Below, in pieces: positions 28,637 to 36,790 of a stretch of 64,000 nt of DNA. The stretch comes from Aeromonas diversa CDC 2478-85 (lineage in GTDB: Bacteria > Pseudomonadota > Gammaproteobacteria > Enterobacterales > Aeromonadaceae): positions 124,001 through 188,000 of the forward strand of contig NZ_CDCE01000031.1 in the NCBI RefSeq assembly GCF_000819805.1, written 5' to 3'. The translations under genes were made by a program, and so were the position numbers. Numbering within the stretch: position 1 is the stretch's first letter; each line of letters opens with the position of its first letter. Under the pieces are notes generated by a model. The model saw nothing but the letters and a program-made list of their open reading frames with translations. It was not told where the DNA came from and searched no databases.

Positions 28637-28993
28637 TTACTGGAGTACCAGTACCATCAGCAGACCTACCGTGATGGCTGACACCAGGAAGGCGAAGCCA
28701 TAGAACACATAGTGGTGCAGCTTGGTGGTGTGGATCCCCAGATCGTGCAGACCGTGGTAGACCCGGTGCATGCCGTGCCAGATGGGCAGAGCGATGAGCA
28801 CCAGTACGATGGCGGCACCCCACCAGGAGCTGGCGAACTCGAGCACGCGATCATAGCTCATGGTCTCTACGTCCATGATGCCGAGCGGCACCAGGATGCC
28901 GGTGATGAGGACGATGATCGGCAGCAGCATGGCGACCACCATGCCACCCGCACCAAACAGACCCCAGTAGATAGGTTCATCGGAACGTCTCAT
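28637..28993 (-). CDS. frdD: Fumarate reductase membrane subunit D
   Basis: FrdD anchors the fumarate reductase complex with FrdC and helps form the menaquinone site. The 118-residue protein has three predicted transmembrane helices and conserved features such as EPIYWGLFGAGGM at residues 6-18 and ALPIWHGMHRVYHGLHDLG near 70. It is the last gene of frdABCD, followed by a terminator. It starts 11 bases after the frdC stop. Confidence 0.95.
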   Translation of the reverse strand: MRRSDEPIYWGLFGAGGMVVAMLLPIIVLITGILVPLGIMDVETMSYDRVLEFASSWWGAAIVLVLIALPIWHGMHRVYHGLHDLGIHTTKLHHYVFYGFAFLVSAITVGLLMVLVLQ

Positions 28994-29004
28994 GGTCTCA
29001 CTCC

Positions 29005-29403
29005 TCATGCCACGATGATCAGAACAAGCACGGATACCACCGCCAGGGCCACGTACTGGGCCAGCACGATGGGCTTCTCGGGGATCAGCTGATCGCCCTT
29101 GAAGATACGCATGGCCTTGGGTGCCAGCGCAAACCAGGTCTTGGCATGGAACAGGCAGGCGGCCAGGGCAACCACGTGGAACAGGATGGCCAGCGGGCTC
29201 TGCAGGGACTCGAGCCAGCCGTTGAAGGCATCGGCCCCCTGTACCAGGCGCATCAGGCCCCACATCAGCACCACGGCGTAGATGGAGACGAACAGGCTGG
29301 TCCCTTCGCGCACCATGTAACCGGTGTAGAAGGCGTTCTTCAGCCACCAGTCCTTCTTCATCTCGCGCACATAAGGCTTGCGTTTGCTGTTTGCGTTATT
29401 CAT
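29005..29403 (-). CDS. frdC: Fumarate reductase membrane subunit C
   Basis: A 132-residue membrane anchor with three helices. The start region KRKPYVREMKKDWW and the segment FYTGYMVREGTSLFV are characteristic. FrdC and FrdD carry electrons from menaquinol to the iron-sulfur subunit. Only four bases separate it from frdB. Confidence 0.96.
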   Translation of the reverse strand: MNNANSKRKPYVREMKKDWWLKNAFYTGYMVREGTSLFVSIYAVVLMWGLMRLVQGADAFNGWLESLQSPLAILFHVVALAACLFHAKTWFALAPKAMRIFKGDQLIPEKPIVLAQYVALAVVSVLVLIIVA

Positions 29404-29407
29404 GGTC

Positions 29408-30142
29408 TCACTCCGGCTTGAACATGGCGATCATGTAGTCCTTGGCGCTCTCGACCTTGCCGAGCTGGATGGCTGCGGCGGGGTCGACCCCCTTCGGGCA
29501 CACGTCGGAGCAGTAGCCCACGAAGGTGCAGCTCCACACGCCGGCGTCCGCGTTGACGATCTTCATGCGCTCGGCGGCCGCGCCGTCACGGCTGTCGGCG
29601 TTGTAGCGGTAGAGCAGCGCCAGGGCGGCAGGACCGGTGAACTCCTTGTTCAGGCCATACTGGGGGCAGGCTGCATAGCAGAGACCACAGTTGATGCACA
29701 TGGAGAACTGGCGGTACTTCTCGAGCTGGGCCGGGGTCTGGGTGTATTCACCCTCGCACAGGCTGCGCTCTTCCTTCGGCACGATATAGGGCTTGATGCT
29801 CTCGAGCTTCTCGATGAAGTCGGACATGTCCACCACCAGATCGCGCTCGATCGGGAAGTTGTTGAGGGGCTCGATGCGCATCTTGCCCGGGGTGTAGTCG
29901 CGCAGGAAGGTCTTGCAGCCCAGCTTGGGAATGCCGTTGACCATCATGCCGCAGGAGCCGCAGATCGCCATCCGGCAGGACCAGCGGAAGCTTAAGGTTG
30001 AGTCCAGGTGGTCCTTGATGTAGTTCAGGGCCTCCAGCAGGGACATCTCCTTGGCGAAGGGCACCTGGAAGGTCTGGAACCAGGGCTCGTTATCCTGCTC
30101 GGGACGGTAGCGCAGGATCTCAATTTCCATCATCTCAGCCAT
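29408..30142 (-). CDS. frdB: Fumarate reductase iron-sulfur subunit
   Basis: FrdB carries [2Fe-2S], [4Fe-4S] and [3Fe-4S] clusters between the membrane quinone site and FrdA. The 244 residues equal the E. coli length. Cluster motifs are [10 protein letters not shown] near residue 57, C in LGCKTF near 77, [12 protein letters not shown] near 150 and [11 protein letters not shown] near 210. The ATG at 30142 ([10 protein letters not shown]) overlaps the frdA end by 8 bases; the longer frame to 30184 lies inside frdA and is not needed. Confidence 0.96.
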   Translation of the reverse strand: MAEMMEIEILRYRPEQDNEPWFQTFQVPFAKEMSLLEALNYIKDHLDSTLSFRWSCRMAICGSCGMMVNGIPKLGCKTFLRDYTPGKMRIEPLNNFPIERDLVVDMSDFIEKLESIKPYIVPKEERSLCEGEYTQTPAQLEKYRQFSMCINCGLCYAACPQYGLNKEFTGPAALALLYRYNADSRDGAAAERMKIVNADAGVWSCTFVGYCSDVCPKGVDPAAAIQLGKVESAKDYMIAMFKPE

Positions 30143-31916
30143 TCTTCTTGGCCTCCTGTTGTTCTGCCTCGGCACCGTAGACACGCTTGGCCGGCTGCGA
30201 CTTGGTGATCTTCACGTCGGAGTACTCCAGGTTCGGTGCCCCTTCGGGGTTGTAGAACGCCAGGGTGTGCTTGAGGAAGTTCACGTCATCACGCTCTTCG
30301 TAACCGTCCAGGCGCTGGTGGGAGCCGCGGGACTCTTTACGGTTGATGGCGGAGTGGGCCATGGATTCGGCCACGTCGAGCAGGTAGCCCAGCTCGATGG
30401 CGTACAGCAGGTCGGTGTTGAAGACGGACGACTTGTCGTTGATCTTCACCTTCTTGTAGCGGGCCTTCAGCTCGGTGATCTTGTCGATGGTCTCTTGCAT
30501 CAGCTCACCGGTGCGATAGATACCGACGCCGGCTTCCATGGTGCGACCCAGGTCGTTGCGGATATCGGCCGGGTTCTCGGTACCCTCGTTGTCCATCAGG
30601 GCCAGGTGCTGGTCGATCAGCGCCTTGGCCTTGGCGGCCAGGGCCTCGGTGTTGCCGTGCTCGCTCTCGAGGGCGTGCTTGGCGGCCGACTCACCGGCGA
30701 CCTTGCCGAAGACCACGATCTCGGACAGGGAGTTGGAGCCCAGACGGTTGGCACCGTGCAGACCGACCGAGGCGCATTCGCCGACGGCGAACAGGCCAGG
30801 CAGGCGGGTGGCGCACTGGCCGTTGGTTTCGATACCGCCCATGGTGTAGTGCACGGTCGGGCGCACCGGGATCGGCTCCTTGACCGGGTCCACACCCACG
30901 TAGGCCTTGGCCAACTCGCAGATGAAGGGGAGACGCTCTTTGAGGTACTTCTCGCCGAGGTGGCGCAGGTCCAGGTGCACATAGTCGCCCATGGGGGACT
31001 CGAACACGCGGCCCTTTTGCTGCTCCTGCCAGAAAGCCTGGGAGAGGCGGTCGCGCGGACCCAGCTCCATGTACTTGTTCTTCGGCTGGCCGACCGGGGT
31101 TTCCGGGCCGAGGCCGTACTCCTGCAGATAGCGGTAGCCATCCTTGTTGAGCATGATGCCGCCTTCACCGCGGCAGCCTTCGGTCATCAGGATGCCGCTG
31201 CCCGGCAGACCGGTCGGGTGGTACTGAACGAACTCCATGTCGCGCAGGGGCACGCCGTGACGGTAGGCCAGCGCCATGCCGTCGCCGGTCACTATGCCGC
31301 CGTTGGTGTTGAAGCGATAGACACGGCCGGCACCGCCGGTGGCGAAGATCACCGACTTGGCCTGGATGAAGCGGGTGATGCCGTTCTGGATATCGAACAC
31401 CACCACGCCCTGGACGCGGCCCTCTTCGACGACGAGATCGAGACAGAAGTGCTCGTCGAAGCGCTGGATGCTGGGGTACTTGATGGAGGTCTGGAACAGG
31501 GTGTGGAGGATGTGGAAGCCGGACTTGTCGGCGGCGAACCAGGTGCGCGGGATCTTCATCCCGCCGAAGCGGCGGACGTTGGCCTTGCCGTCCGGCTTGC
31601 GGCTCCAGGGGCAGCCCCAGTGCTCCAGCTGGATCATCTCTTCGGTGGCGTGCTCGACGAAGTAGTCCACCACGTCTTGTTCGCACAGCCAGTCACCGCC
31701 GGAGACGGTGTCGTTGAAGTGGTTCTCGAGGGAGTCATCGTCACGCACGACGCCGGCGGCACCACCCTCGGCGGCCACGGTGTGGCTGCGCATCGGATAG
31801 ACCTTGGAGATGAGGGCGATCTTCATCTCCGGATGGGCTTCTGCTACGGCGATAGCGGCACGCAGGCCACCACCACCGGCACCGATGATGGCAACATCGG
31901 TCTTGATAATATCCAC
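30135..31916 (-). CDS. frdA: Fumarate reductase flavoprotein subunit
   Basis: FrdA holds covalent FAD and reduces fumarate to succinate in anaerobic respiration. Visible motifs are [15 protein letters not shown] at the start, the FAD-attaching region [30 protein letters not shown] near residue 240, and LGSNSL near 390. I chose GTG at 31916 (593 residues) because AAAGGAGG lies 5 bases upstream and the protein then starts like E. coli FrdA. A GTG at 31949 is in frame but has no such site and lies almost on the predicted transcription start. Confidence 0.96.
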   Translation of the reverse strand: MDIIKTDVAIIGAGGGGLRAAIAVAEAHPEMKIALISKVYPMRSHTVAAEGGAAGVVRDDDSLENHFNDTVSGGDWLCEQDVVDYFVEHATEEMIQLEHWGCPWSRKPDGKANVRRFGGMKIPRTWFAADKSGFHILHTLFQTSIKYPSIQRFDEHFCLDLVVEEGRVQGVVVFDIQNGITRFIQAKSVIFATGGAGRVYRFNTNGGIVTGDGMALAYRHGVPLRDMEFVQYHPTGLPGSGILMTEGCRGEGGIMLNKDGYRYLQEYGLGPETPVGQPKNKYMELGPRDRLSQAFWQEQQKGRVFESPMGDYVHLDLRHLGEKYLKERLPFICELAKAYVGVDPVKEPIPVRPTVHYTMGGIETNGQCATRLPGLFAVGECASVGLHGANRLGSNSLSEIVVFGKVAGESAAKHALESEHGNTEALAAKAKALIDQHLALMDNEGTENPADIRNDLGRTMEAGVGIYRTGELMQETIDKITELKARYKKVKINDKSSVFNTDLLYAIELGYLLDVAESMAHSAINRKESRGSHQRLDGYEERDDVNFLKHTLAFYNPEGAPNLEYSDVKITKSQPAKRVYGAEAEQQEAKKNG

Positions 31917-31977
31917 ATCTGCCTCCTTTGGGATAGATTTGCTGGGCACGATTTTGCTCTATGAAAAAAATTCAGGC

Positions 31978-31991
31978 TTGATGCAAGTCAA
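31978..31991 (-). promoter_or_regulatory. FNR-like box upstream of frdA
   Basis: TTGACTTGCATCAA on the minus strand matches the FNR consensus TTGAT-N4-ATCAA at nine of ten positions. Its centre is about 40 bases upstream of the start point predicted from CAAAAT (31956-31951). That is the class II activator position expected for an anaerobically induced frd operon. Confidence 0.7.
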
Positions 31992-32317
31992 ACAGGTCTG
32001 TTTTAGCGTTCTGGCATAGTGAATTTCTCCACGTGCCCCGTGTTCCATGGGTAAAGACTCTGCGGTCTCTCGCCATCCAAGGATTAGATACAGACGTCGT
32101 CTGGTCAGTTAAGCGTTCCAAGACAAGGCATTATAGGCCAGCGGTGCTGACTAAAATGCGAAATGCCTCTCTTTTTAGGTACTCACCCCTATAATTTTTA
32201 AGGTTTTTATTGAGTTAGTTGAGCGACCCTGTTGCTACATTACTCAATTTGATGCGAAACGCTCTCAATTTCATTCATGATGGTGAATGATTATGCGTAA
32301 ATGTCGCCTTCTCTGGG
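31992..32317. other. Intergenic region between frdA and yqfB
   Basis: About 330 bases, AT-richer than the surroundings, holding the distal frd control region and the 3' flank of yqfB. TATAAT occurs near 32191 on the plus strand without a good -35 element. I see no protein gene; a small RNA cannot be excluded. Confidence 0.4.
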
Positions 32318-32629
32318 TCAGATCAGGTGGAAGTGAATGACGAAGAGAGGGGGCCGGTGAGGATAGATGGTGTCGATCACCGCCCTGAGCTCATCCAGGG
32401 TCATGTTCTCCTGACGGGCGTGCTCCTCGGTGAGCAAATCGAAGGCGATGGGGGTGACCGACTCCACCTCGATGAGGCCAAACGGTTCGTTCTCAGGGTT
32501 GGTAAAGAGTGCCAGATGCTGGCCTGGCACCCACTGGGCCTCACTCTCGTCACGGATGGTGATGGTCTTGCGTCCGGCACGAATGTCATCGACGAAGCGG
32601 CGGTAGAAGGTAAAGACGGGATGACTCAT
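32318..32629 (-). CDS. yqfB: N4-acetylcytidine amidohydrolase (ASCH domain)
   Basis: YqfB proteins are small ASCH-domain enzymes that hydrolyse N4-acetylcytidine to cytidine and acetate. The 103 residues equal the E. coli length. The family hallmarks AGRKTITIRDESE at about 18-30 and HARQENMTLDELRAVIDTIYP at about 70-90 are present, with the catalytic lysine and threonine in the first and glutamate in the second. The ATG has GAGGAG upstream and follows the regulator stop by only seven bases, so it belongs to the pnuC operon. Confidence 0.92.
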   Translation of the reverse strand: MSHPVFTFYRRFVDDIRAGRKTITIRDESEAQWVPGQHLALFTNPENEPFGLIEVESVTPIAFDLLTEEHARQENMTLDELRAVIDTIYPHRPPLFVIHFHLI

Positions 32630-32636
32630 AGGCTCC

Positions 32637-33308
32637 TCACAGTTTCAGATAGGCGCGCAGCGCCTGGTGGTCGCGGATGACCAGCTCCCCCTCCCGCTTC
32701 TCGACCAGCCCCTGGGCGATCAGTTCGCCGACGGCGCGCCGGTAGACCCGCTCGGTAGTGCCGAAACGGGCGGCCTCGAGGGCACTCTGGCGAGAGCCCA
32801 GCATGGGGGTGCGCCGCTTGGCGTGCCACAACTCGAAGGCGATGTTGTAGGCGATAGGGTGGAGTAGCCGCTGGGTGGTGATCTCCAGGCTGTCGAGGTA
32901 GTCGCCGGCCAGGGCGCAGGTGAAGAAGAGCAGCAGCTCCGGGGCCTGCTCGAGGCGGGCGCTGAGCCTGCCGGCGTCGATCACCTCGGCGTCGAGCTCG
33001 CAGCGGGCTTCGACGCTCCACTGGATCGGCGTGCCGCCAAAGAGTTCCATCTCGCCGAGGATCTGGTCGTGGCACTCCACCTCGCCGAGCTGGAACAGAC
33101 GCCCGGAGGCGACGCCGGAATAGAAGGCGATGCGTCCGCTGGCGACCCGCAGCAGTTCGAGCAGGGGCTCACCTTGGGTCAGCATGCGCTCGCCGGGTAG
33201 GAAACGGCGGGTGTAGAGGCAACAGTCGGCCAGCATGGCGTCGAATTGGGGCTGCAGGCGAGAGAGGGTCTCACCGAAGCGGGGGTGGGGATAGGGGGTA
33301 CGCTGCAT
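32637..33308 (-). CDS. Crp/Fnr family transcriptional regulator
   Basis: A 223-residue regulator with an N-terminal cyclic-nucleotide-binding-like beta barrel (about 20-130) and a C-terminal winged helix-turn-helix (about 165-215, with SALEAARFGTTERVYRRAVGELIAQG). The barrel lacks the phosphate-binding signature of CRP. The N-terminus has only an adjacent Cys pair (ADCCLY), not the FNR iron-sulfur cysteine set, so the ligand is unclear. Architecture resembles YeiL, which in E. coli sits in a nucleoside-catabolism locus. It lies between a nucleoside phosphorylase and yqfB, so it probably controls that operon. Confidence 0.83.
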   Translation of the reverse strand: MQRTPYPHPRFGETLSRLQPQFDAMLADCCLYTRRFLPGERMLTQGEPLLELLRVASGRIAFYSGVASGRLFQLGEVECHDQILGEMELFGGTPIQWSVEARCELDAEVIDAGRLSARLEQAPELLLFFTCALAGDYLDSLEITTQRLLHPIAYNIAFELWHAKRRTPMLGSRQSALEAARFGTTERVYRRAVGELIAQGLVEKREGELVIRDHQALRAYLKL

Positions 33309-33372
33309 GGCCTCCTCCAGACGGGTAGGAGAGCGTAGCAGCGCAGCCCCCTCAGGACCAAGGGGATTGCTC

Positions 33373-34098
33373 TCAGTTCGTGAGCGCGCTCAGGGCGGCG
33401 CGGATGGCGAGTTGCTCGGCCTCCATCATACGTGCCGCGGCGGCGGCGTAGTCGGCCACCCCCTCCTGCACCTCCTGCTGCCAGGCCACCACGTTGCAGA
33501 GCACGGCGGCGACGCGCACTCCCCGGTAACGCCCCACCGCCAGCAGGGCTCCGCTCTCCATGTCGGCGGCCAGGATGCCACGCCGGTGCCACAGATCACA
33601 TACCGCCTGCTCGTCGTCCCGATAGAAGGCGTCATGAGAGCGAACCAGGCCGTGATGCAGCGGGTGGCCGGTGGCGCGGACTGCCGCCAGCAAACCTTGC
33701 TGCAGGCCGAGATCGGCGCAGGCAGGGTATTCGGCGGGCAGGTAGGCCAGCGAGGCCCCGTCGTGGCGTACCGCTCCCTCTACCACCACCAGATCGCCGA
33801 GGGCGACGGCGGGTTGCAGACTGCCGGCCGAGCCCACTCGCACCAGCTGGCGGGCACCGGACTGAACCAGCTCCTCCAGGGCTATGATCGCCGAGGGAGC
33901 GCCGATGCCGGTGCTGCAGACCGTGATATTTCGGCCCCGGTAGCGGCCGTTTGCCAGGCGAAACTCGCGGCTCTGGCCGAGCAGCGCTACGTCATCGAGC
34001 TGGGCCGCGATGCGATCGACCCGGGCCGGATCGCCGCACACCACGACCCGTTCGGCGATCTGCTCGGGGTGACACTGAAGATGGGGCAGCAGGCTCAT
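33373..34098 (-). CDS. Uridine-phosphorylase-like nucleoside phosphorylase
   Basis: A 241-residue NP-I family phosphorylase that cleaves a nucleoside with phosphate to base and ribose-1-phosphate. Features are VVCGDPARVDRIA near residue 20, CSTGIGAPSAIIALEEL near 60-76, GSAGSLQPAVALGD near 90, RHDGASLAYLP near 110 and DMESGALLAV near 180. The RxDGASL and MES signatures are Udp-like. It starts with an ATGA overlap with pnuC, so its substrate may be what PnuC or a co-regulated step delivers. Exact base specificity cannot be read from sequence. Confidence 0.85.
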   Translation of the reverse strand: MSLLPHLQCHPEQIAERVVVCGDPARVDRIAAQLDDVALLGQSREFRLANGRYRGRNITVCSTGIGAPSAIIALEELVQSGARQLVRVGSAGSLQPAVALGDLVVVEGAVRHDGASLAYLPAEYPACADLGLQQGLLAAVRATGHPLHHGLVRSHDAFYRDDEQAVCDLWHRRGILAADMESGALLAVGRYRGVRVAAVLCNVVAWQQEVQEGVADYAAAAARMMEAEQLAIRAALSALTN

Positions 34099-34814
34099 GC
34101 CAGGGCCTCCTCACGGCGATCGCGGCGAGCGGCCAGTATCCAGAGGCGGGTGCCGTTGGCGGCGATGAAGAGCAGGATCAGGTACTCCAGGGACATGGCA
34201 TAGACCCCCTGGGCGGCGTAGACGCCGACGCTGATGATGTTGATGACCACCCAGAGGATCCAGTTTTCCACGTACTTGCGGGTCATCAGGATCTGGGCGA
34301 CCACGGAGAGCACCGTCATGGTGGCATCCCAGAAGGGGAAGGCATCCGGCTGGGGCTCGGGCAGGGTCAGGCCGGCACCCAAGGCATTGAGCAGGGAGAC
34401 GGAGGTGCGGGCCAGGGCGGCGAACACCGGATCTATGTACAGGGTGAGCAGGGCGATGGCGATGGCCGAGATGGCGGCCGTCGTGATCAGCTTGTTTCTG
34501 GGGAGCCAACGGATCGCCAGGGTGTCACCCTGATCGTTGGCTGGCCGACTCCAGGCATACCAGCCGTAAAGGTTGGCGCAGAAGAAGAAGAGCTGCAGCA
34601 ACAGCAGGCCGTAGAGCTGGATCTGGAAGAAGATGATGGCAAACAGGGTGACGTTGATGAGGCCGAACAGGTAGTTGATGGTCTTCTCCTGGCTGGCCAA
34701 CCAGATGCAAGCGAGGCCAAACAGGGTGCCAACAGCCTCGATCCAGGACATGGCATAACCCCCTTCGCCGAGGGGAATGGTGACTAGCGTGTTGCCGATA
34801 TCGAACCAGGACAT
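34095..34814 (-). CDS. pnuC: Nicotinamide riboside transporter PnuC
   Basis: PnuC imports nicotinamide riboside by facilitated diffusion for NAD salvage. The 239-residue protein has about seven membrane helices and is very like E. coli PnuC: SWIEAVGTLFGLACIWLAS, NVTLFAIIFFQIQLYGLLLLQ, NLYGWYAWSR and MTRKYVENWILWVVIN. AAGGAGC lies 6 bases before the ATG. It is first in an operon with a nucleoside phosphorylase, a Crp/Fnr regulator and yqfB. I did not recognise an NAD-related riboswitch or NrtR site upstream. Confidence 0.95.
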   Translation of the reverse strand: MSWFDIGNTLVTIPLGEGGYAMSWIEAVGTLFGLACIWLASQEKTINYLFGLINVTLFAIIFFQIQLYGLLLLQLFFFCANLYGWYAWSRPANDQGDTLAIRWLPRNKLITTAAISAIAIALLTLYIDPVFAALARTSVSLLNALGAGLTLPEPQPDAFPFWDATMTVLSVVAQILMTRKYVENWILWVVINIISVGVYAAQGVYAMSLEYLILLFIAANGTRLWILAARRDRREEALA

Positions 34815-34949
34815 GGGATGCTCCTTGGGGAAAGGGGGATAGACGGCGGCATTCTAGATTGCCCTGGTCCAAGAGGGCAGGACTTTTGTCCGCCTGAATT
34901 GGAGCCAGGCCGCATTTTGGGCAAAGAGGGGATACAGGGTGCAGAAACG

Positions 34950-34977
34950 AAAAAACCAGCCGAATGGCTGGTTTTGA
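34950..34977 (-). terminator. Terminator of the eight-tRNA operon
   Basis: A 10-bp stem AAAACCAGCC / GGCTGGTTTT with a 4-base loop. On the minus strand it is followed by a T-run and lies just after the last tRNA (Leu). Confidence 0.9.
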
Positions 34978-34988
34978 CTGTGTGGCAA

Positions 34989-35071
34989 TGGTGCGGAAGG
35001 AGAGACTCGAACTCTCACGCCTAGGCGCCAGAACCTAAATCTGGTGCGTCTACCAATTTCGCCACTTCCGC
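34989..35071 (-). tRNA. tRNA-Leu (TAG)
   Basis: An 83-base class II tRNA with anticodon TAG in GATTTAGGT, a short variable arm (GCGCCTAGGCGT), acceptor stem GCGGAAG/CTTCCGC and encoded CCA. Last gene of the tRNA operon. Confidence 0.97.
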
Positions 35072-35079
35072 AAAGAAGA

Positions 35080-35156
35080 TGGTGGCTATGACGGGATTCG
35101 AACCTGTGACCCCCGCATTATGAGTGCGATGCTCTAACCAACTGAGCTACATAGCC
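35080..35156 (-). tRNA. tRNA-Met (CAT, elongator), copy nearest the 3' end
   Basis: A 77-base cloverleaf starting GGCTATG with anticodon CAT in CTCATAAT. It has an A-U acceptor pair and a TTGGTTAGAGC D-arm like E. coli metT/U, so it is elongator Met, not initiator. Confidence 0.96.
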
Positions 35157-35162
35157 GGAATA

Positions 35163-35237
35163 TGGCTGGGGTACTAGGATTCGAACCTAGGTATGGCGGG
35201 ATCAAAACCCGCTGCCTTACCGCTTGGCGATACCCCA
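35163..35237 (-). tRNA. tRNA-Gln (TTG), copy 1
   Basis: A 75-base cloverleaf starting TGGGGTA with anticodon TTG in TTTTGAT, T-loop TTCGAAT, and encoded CCA. Confidence 0.96.
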
Positions 35238-35274
35238 ACAGCGGCGACGATCAGTGATCGAAGCGCTTTTAAAA

Positions 35275-35349
35275 TGGCTGGGGTACTAGGATTCGAACCT
35301 AGGTATGGCGGGATCAAAACCCGCTGCCTTACCGCTTGGCGATACCCCA
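35275..35349 (-). tRNA. tRNA-Gln (TTG), copy 2
   Basis: Same sequence by eye as copy 1. The spacer between copies 1 and 2 is 37 bases. Confidence 0.96.
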
Positions 35350-35357
35350 ACAGAATA

Positions 35358-35434
35358 TGGTGGCTATGACGGGATTCGAACCTGTGACCCCCGCATTATG
35401 AGTGCGATGCTCTAACCAACTGAGCTACATAGCC
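35358..35434 (-). tRNA. tRNA-Met (CAT, elongator), middle copy
   Basis: Identical by eye to the other two Met tRNAs in the operon. It begins the second repeat of the Met-Gln-Gln unit. Confidence 0.96.
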
Positions 35435-35469
35435 GTGTGTCAACGATGCATGGCACCGATAACGAAAGA

Positions 35470-35544
35470 TGGCTGGGGTACTAGGATTCGAACCTAGGTA
35501 TGGCGGGATCAAAACCCGCTGCCTTACCGCTTGGCGATACCCCA
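35470..35544 (-). tRNA. tRNA-Gln (TTG), copy 3
   Basis: Same sequence by eye as the other Gln copies; anticodon TTG, with encoded CCA. Confidence 0.96.
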
Positions 35545-35580
35545 AGAGTGATGCTCGCCTTGGCAAACATCCTTTGAAAA

Positions 35581-35655
35581 TGGCTGGGGTACTAGGATTC
35601 GAACCTAGGTATGGCGGGATCAAAACCCGCTGCCTTACCGCTTGGCGATACCCCA
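35581..35655 (-). tRNA. tRNA-Gln (TTG), copy 4
   Basis: Same sequence by eye as the other Gln copies. A 36-base spacer separates it from copy 3. Confidence 0.96.
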
Positions 35656-35662
35656 GCAGAGA

Positions 35663-35739
35663 TGGTGGCTATGACGGGATTCGAACCTGTGACCCCCGCA
35701 TTATGAGTGCGATGCTCTAACCAACTGAGCTACATAGCC
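35663..35739 (-). tRNA. tRNA-Met (CAT, elongator), promoter-proximal copy
   Basis: First gene of the operon, about 44 bases downstream of the -10 element. Identical by eye to the other two Met copies. Confidence 0.96.
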
Positions 35740-35782
35740 ATCACTGCTGTCAGTGCGAGTCACCTCGTCACTGTGCGGCGAG

Positions 35783-35811
35783 ATTATGCGGATCGAGCCT
35801 GGGGGCGTCAA
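35783..35811 (-). promoter_or_regulatory. Promoter of the eight-tRNA operon
   Basis: TTGACG (35811-35806), a 17-base spacer and CATAAT (35788-35783), followed by a GC-rich discriminator. This is a strong stable-RNA-type promoter. Confidence 0.88.
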
Positions 35812-35821
35812 CCCTTTTTTT

Positions 35822-36480
35822 GGTTGAGAAACTCAATTTGAGTGCGTTTGACCAGTTATTGGTCGCTATTGCGCAAAAGCCCAACAATTCTGGCATTTTC
35901 ACGCCTGGCCGAGGCGTTTACGGGGGAATGGACCCGGGGGATTGGCGCGCAGTGGATGGGGCTGACAGGATGGCCTCGCAGGGAAAATAGGCCAAGCCGG
36001 AGAACTAAATATCATCTAAATCATGCCATTGCTTTGATCGGAAACCCATCTCTTGATAGCTGTCACCGACCCGCAGGGGCTTGCTCTAAGCGCCGGCAGT
36101 GGGAAGGCACTGTCACAGCCTGATGGGGCTTGTCTTGGCTGCCAATCCTGATTGAAGCAGCCGGCCCAGCCGGATATGACAGCATGTTTTCACGGTTGCG
36201 CCGTGATTTTGGCCGGAACCTCAATCTTGTCGGCTCTGCCGAGGGGTGGCCGCGTTTAATCAGGGTCATGTCAGTGCATCCCGGCTGGAACATGTCCACT
36301 TGCTCGCAGTGATGGGTCAGGGCATGCGGTGAGCGAACCCGACACCAAAAAATAATGTTAACCATTTTCATAAGAATTTTTAATGGTGAATCGAGAGTGC
36401 CTATGCATTGAATTTAAAAAATATTTTGGTTGGCGGCTTCGCGAGGGCCAACGTGGAGCTTGCCGGCAAGGGTGGGTGTG
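35822..36480. other. Gene-poor region beside the tRNA operon
   Basis: About 660 bases with only short open frames (93 codons at 35842 plus, 102 codons at 36063 minus). Neither shows a ribosome site or recognisable protein. Base composition is mixed, with an AT-rich patch near 36400. I see no integrase, direct repeat or tRNA fragment. Confidence 0.45.
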
Positions 36481-36493
36481 CGAGTGACGGAAC

Positions 36494-36499
36494 TATAAT
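36494..36499 (+). promoter_or_regulatory. -10 element of the small lipoprotein gene
   Basis: TATAAT preceded by C, with no acceptable -35 hexamer 16-18 bases upstream. That combination is tolerated by the stationary-phase sigma factor RpoS. This use is inferred. Confidence 0.45.
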
Positions 36500-36544
36500 G
36501 ATTACTCGCAAGTCCAGAGTATTTGCTGGATAGAGGACGTTGAC

Positions 36545-36754
36545 ATGAAGACGTTAAAACTTGCCTTGCTCATAGCGACATCGCTATTGATCGTAGCCTG
36601 CTCCTCTTCGCCCATTCCGGATGAACCAACTTCATCGGGTGGTGCTGCATCCGGAGACATGATGAGTCCTTATGGTAAAGGAGGGGGTCGGAATAACTTT
36701 GCGGCCATCACACCGCAGGTTGACCAGAGAGATACAGTTGTTTTAACAAGATGA
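36545..36754 (+). CDS. Small hypothetical lipoprotein
   Basis: A 69-residue protein with a clear lipoprotein signal: MKTLKLALLIATSLL and then the lipobox IVAC with Cys19. The mature part is about 50 residues, Gly/Ser-rich (SSGGAASGD, YGKGGG), with no fold I recognise. AGAGGA lies 7 bases before the ATG, and a TATAAT box lies 46 bases upstream. It stands alone in a gene-poor stretch. The lipoprotein nature is well supported; the function is unknown. Confidence 0.8.
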   Translation: MKTLKLALLIATSLLIVACSSSPIPDEPTSSGGAASGDMMSPYGKGGGRNNFAAITPQVDQRDTVVLTR

Positions 36755-36760
36755 GTGCAT

Positions 36761-36790
36761 TGCCCTGGCTCGATCCCACAAGCCAGGGCA
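36761..36790 (+). terminator. Hairpin after the small lipoprotein gene
   Basis: A 10-bp perfect inverted repeat TGCCCTGGCT / AGCCAGGGCA with a 10-base loop, 7 bases after the stop. No T-run follows, so it is a weak terminator candidate. Confidence 0.5.

Noticed and set aside
30159..31964. 601-codon plus-strand frame opposite frdA
   Set aside because: It mirrors frdA codon structure and contains no recognisable domain.
34815..34950. Possible NAD-related riboswitch before pnuC
   Set aside because: Only a short leader with a small GCCCT/AGGGC-type repeat is present. I could not match it to a known riboswitch class.
34989..35739. Regular repeats that could suggest a CRISPR array
   Set aside because: The repeats are full tRNA genes with cloverleafs and CCA ends; the spacers are irregular in length.
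36063..36371. 102-codon minus-strand frame in the gene-poor region
   Set aside because: No ribosome site, no recognisable fold, and a basic, irregular composition.
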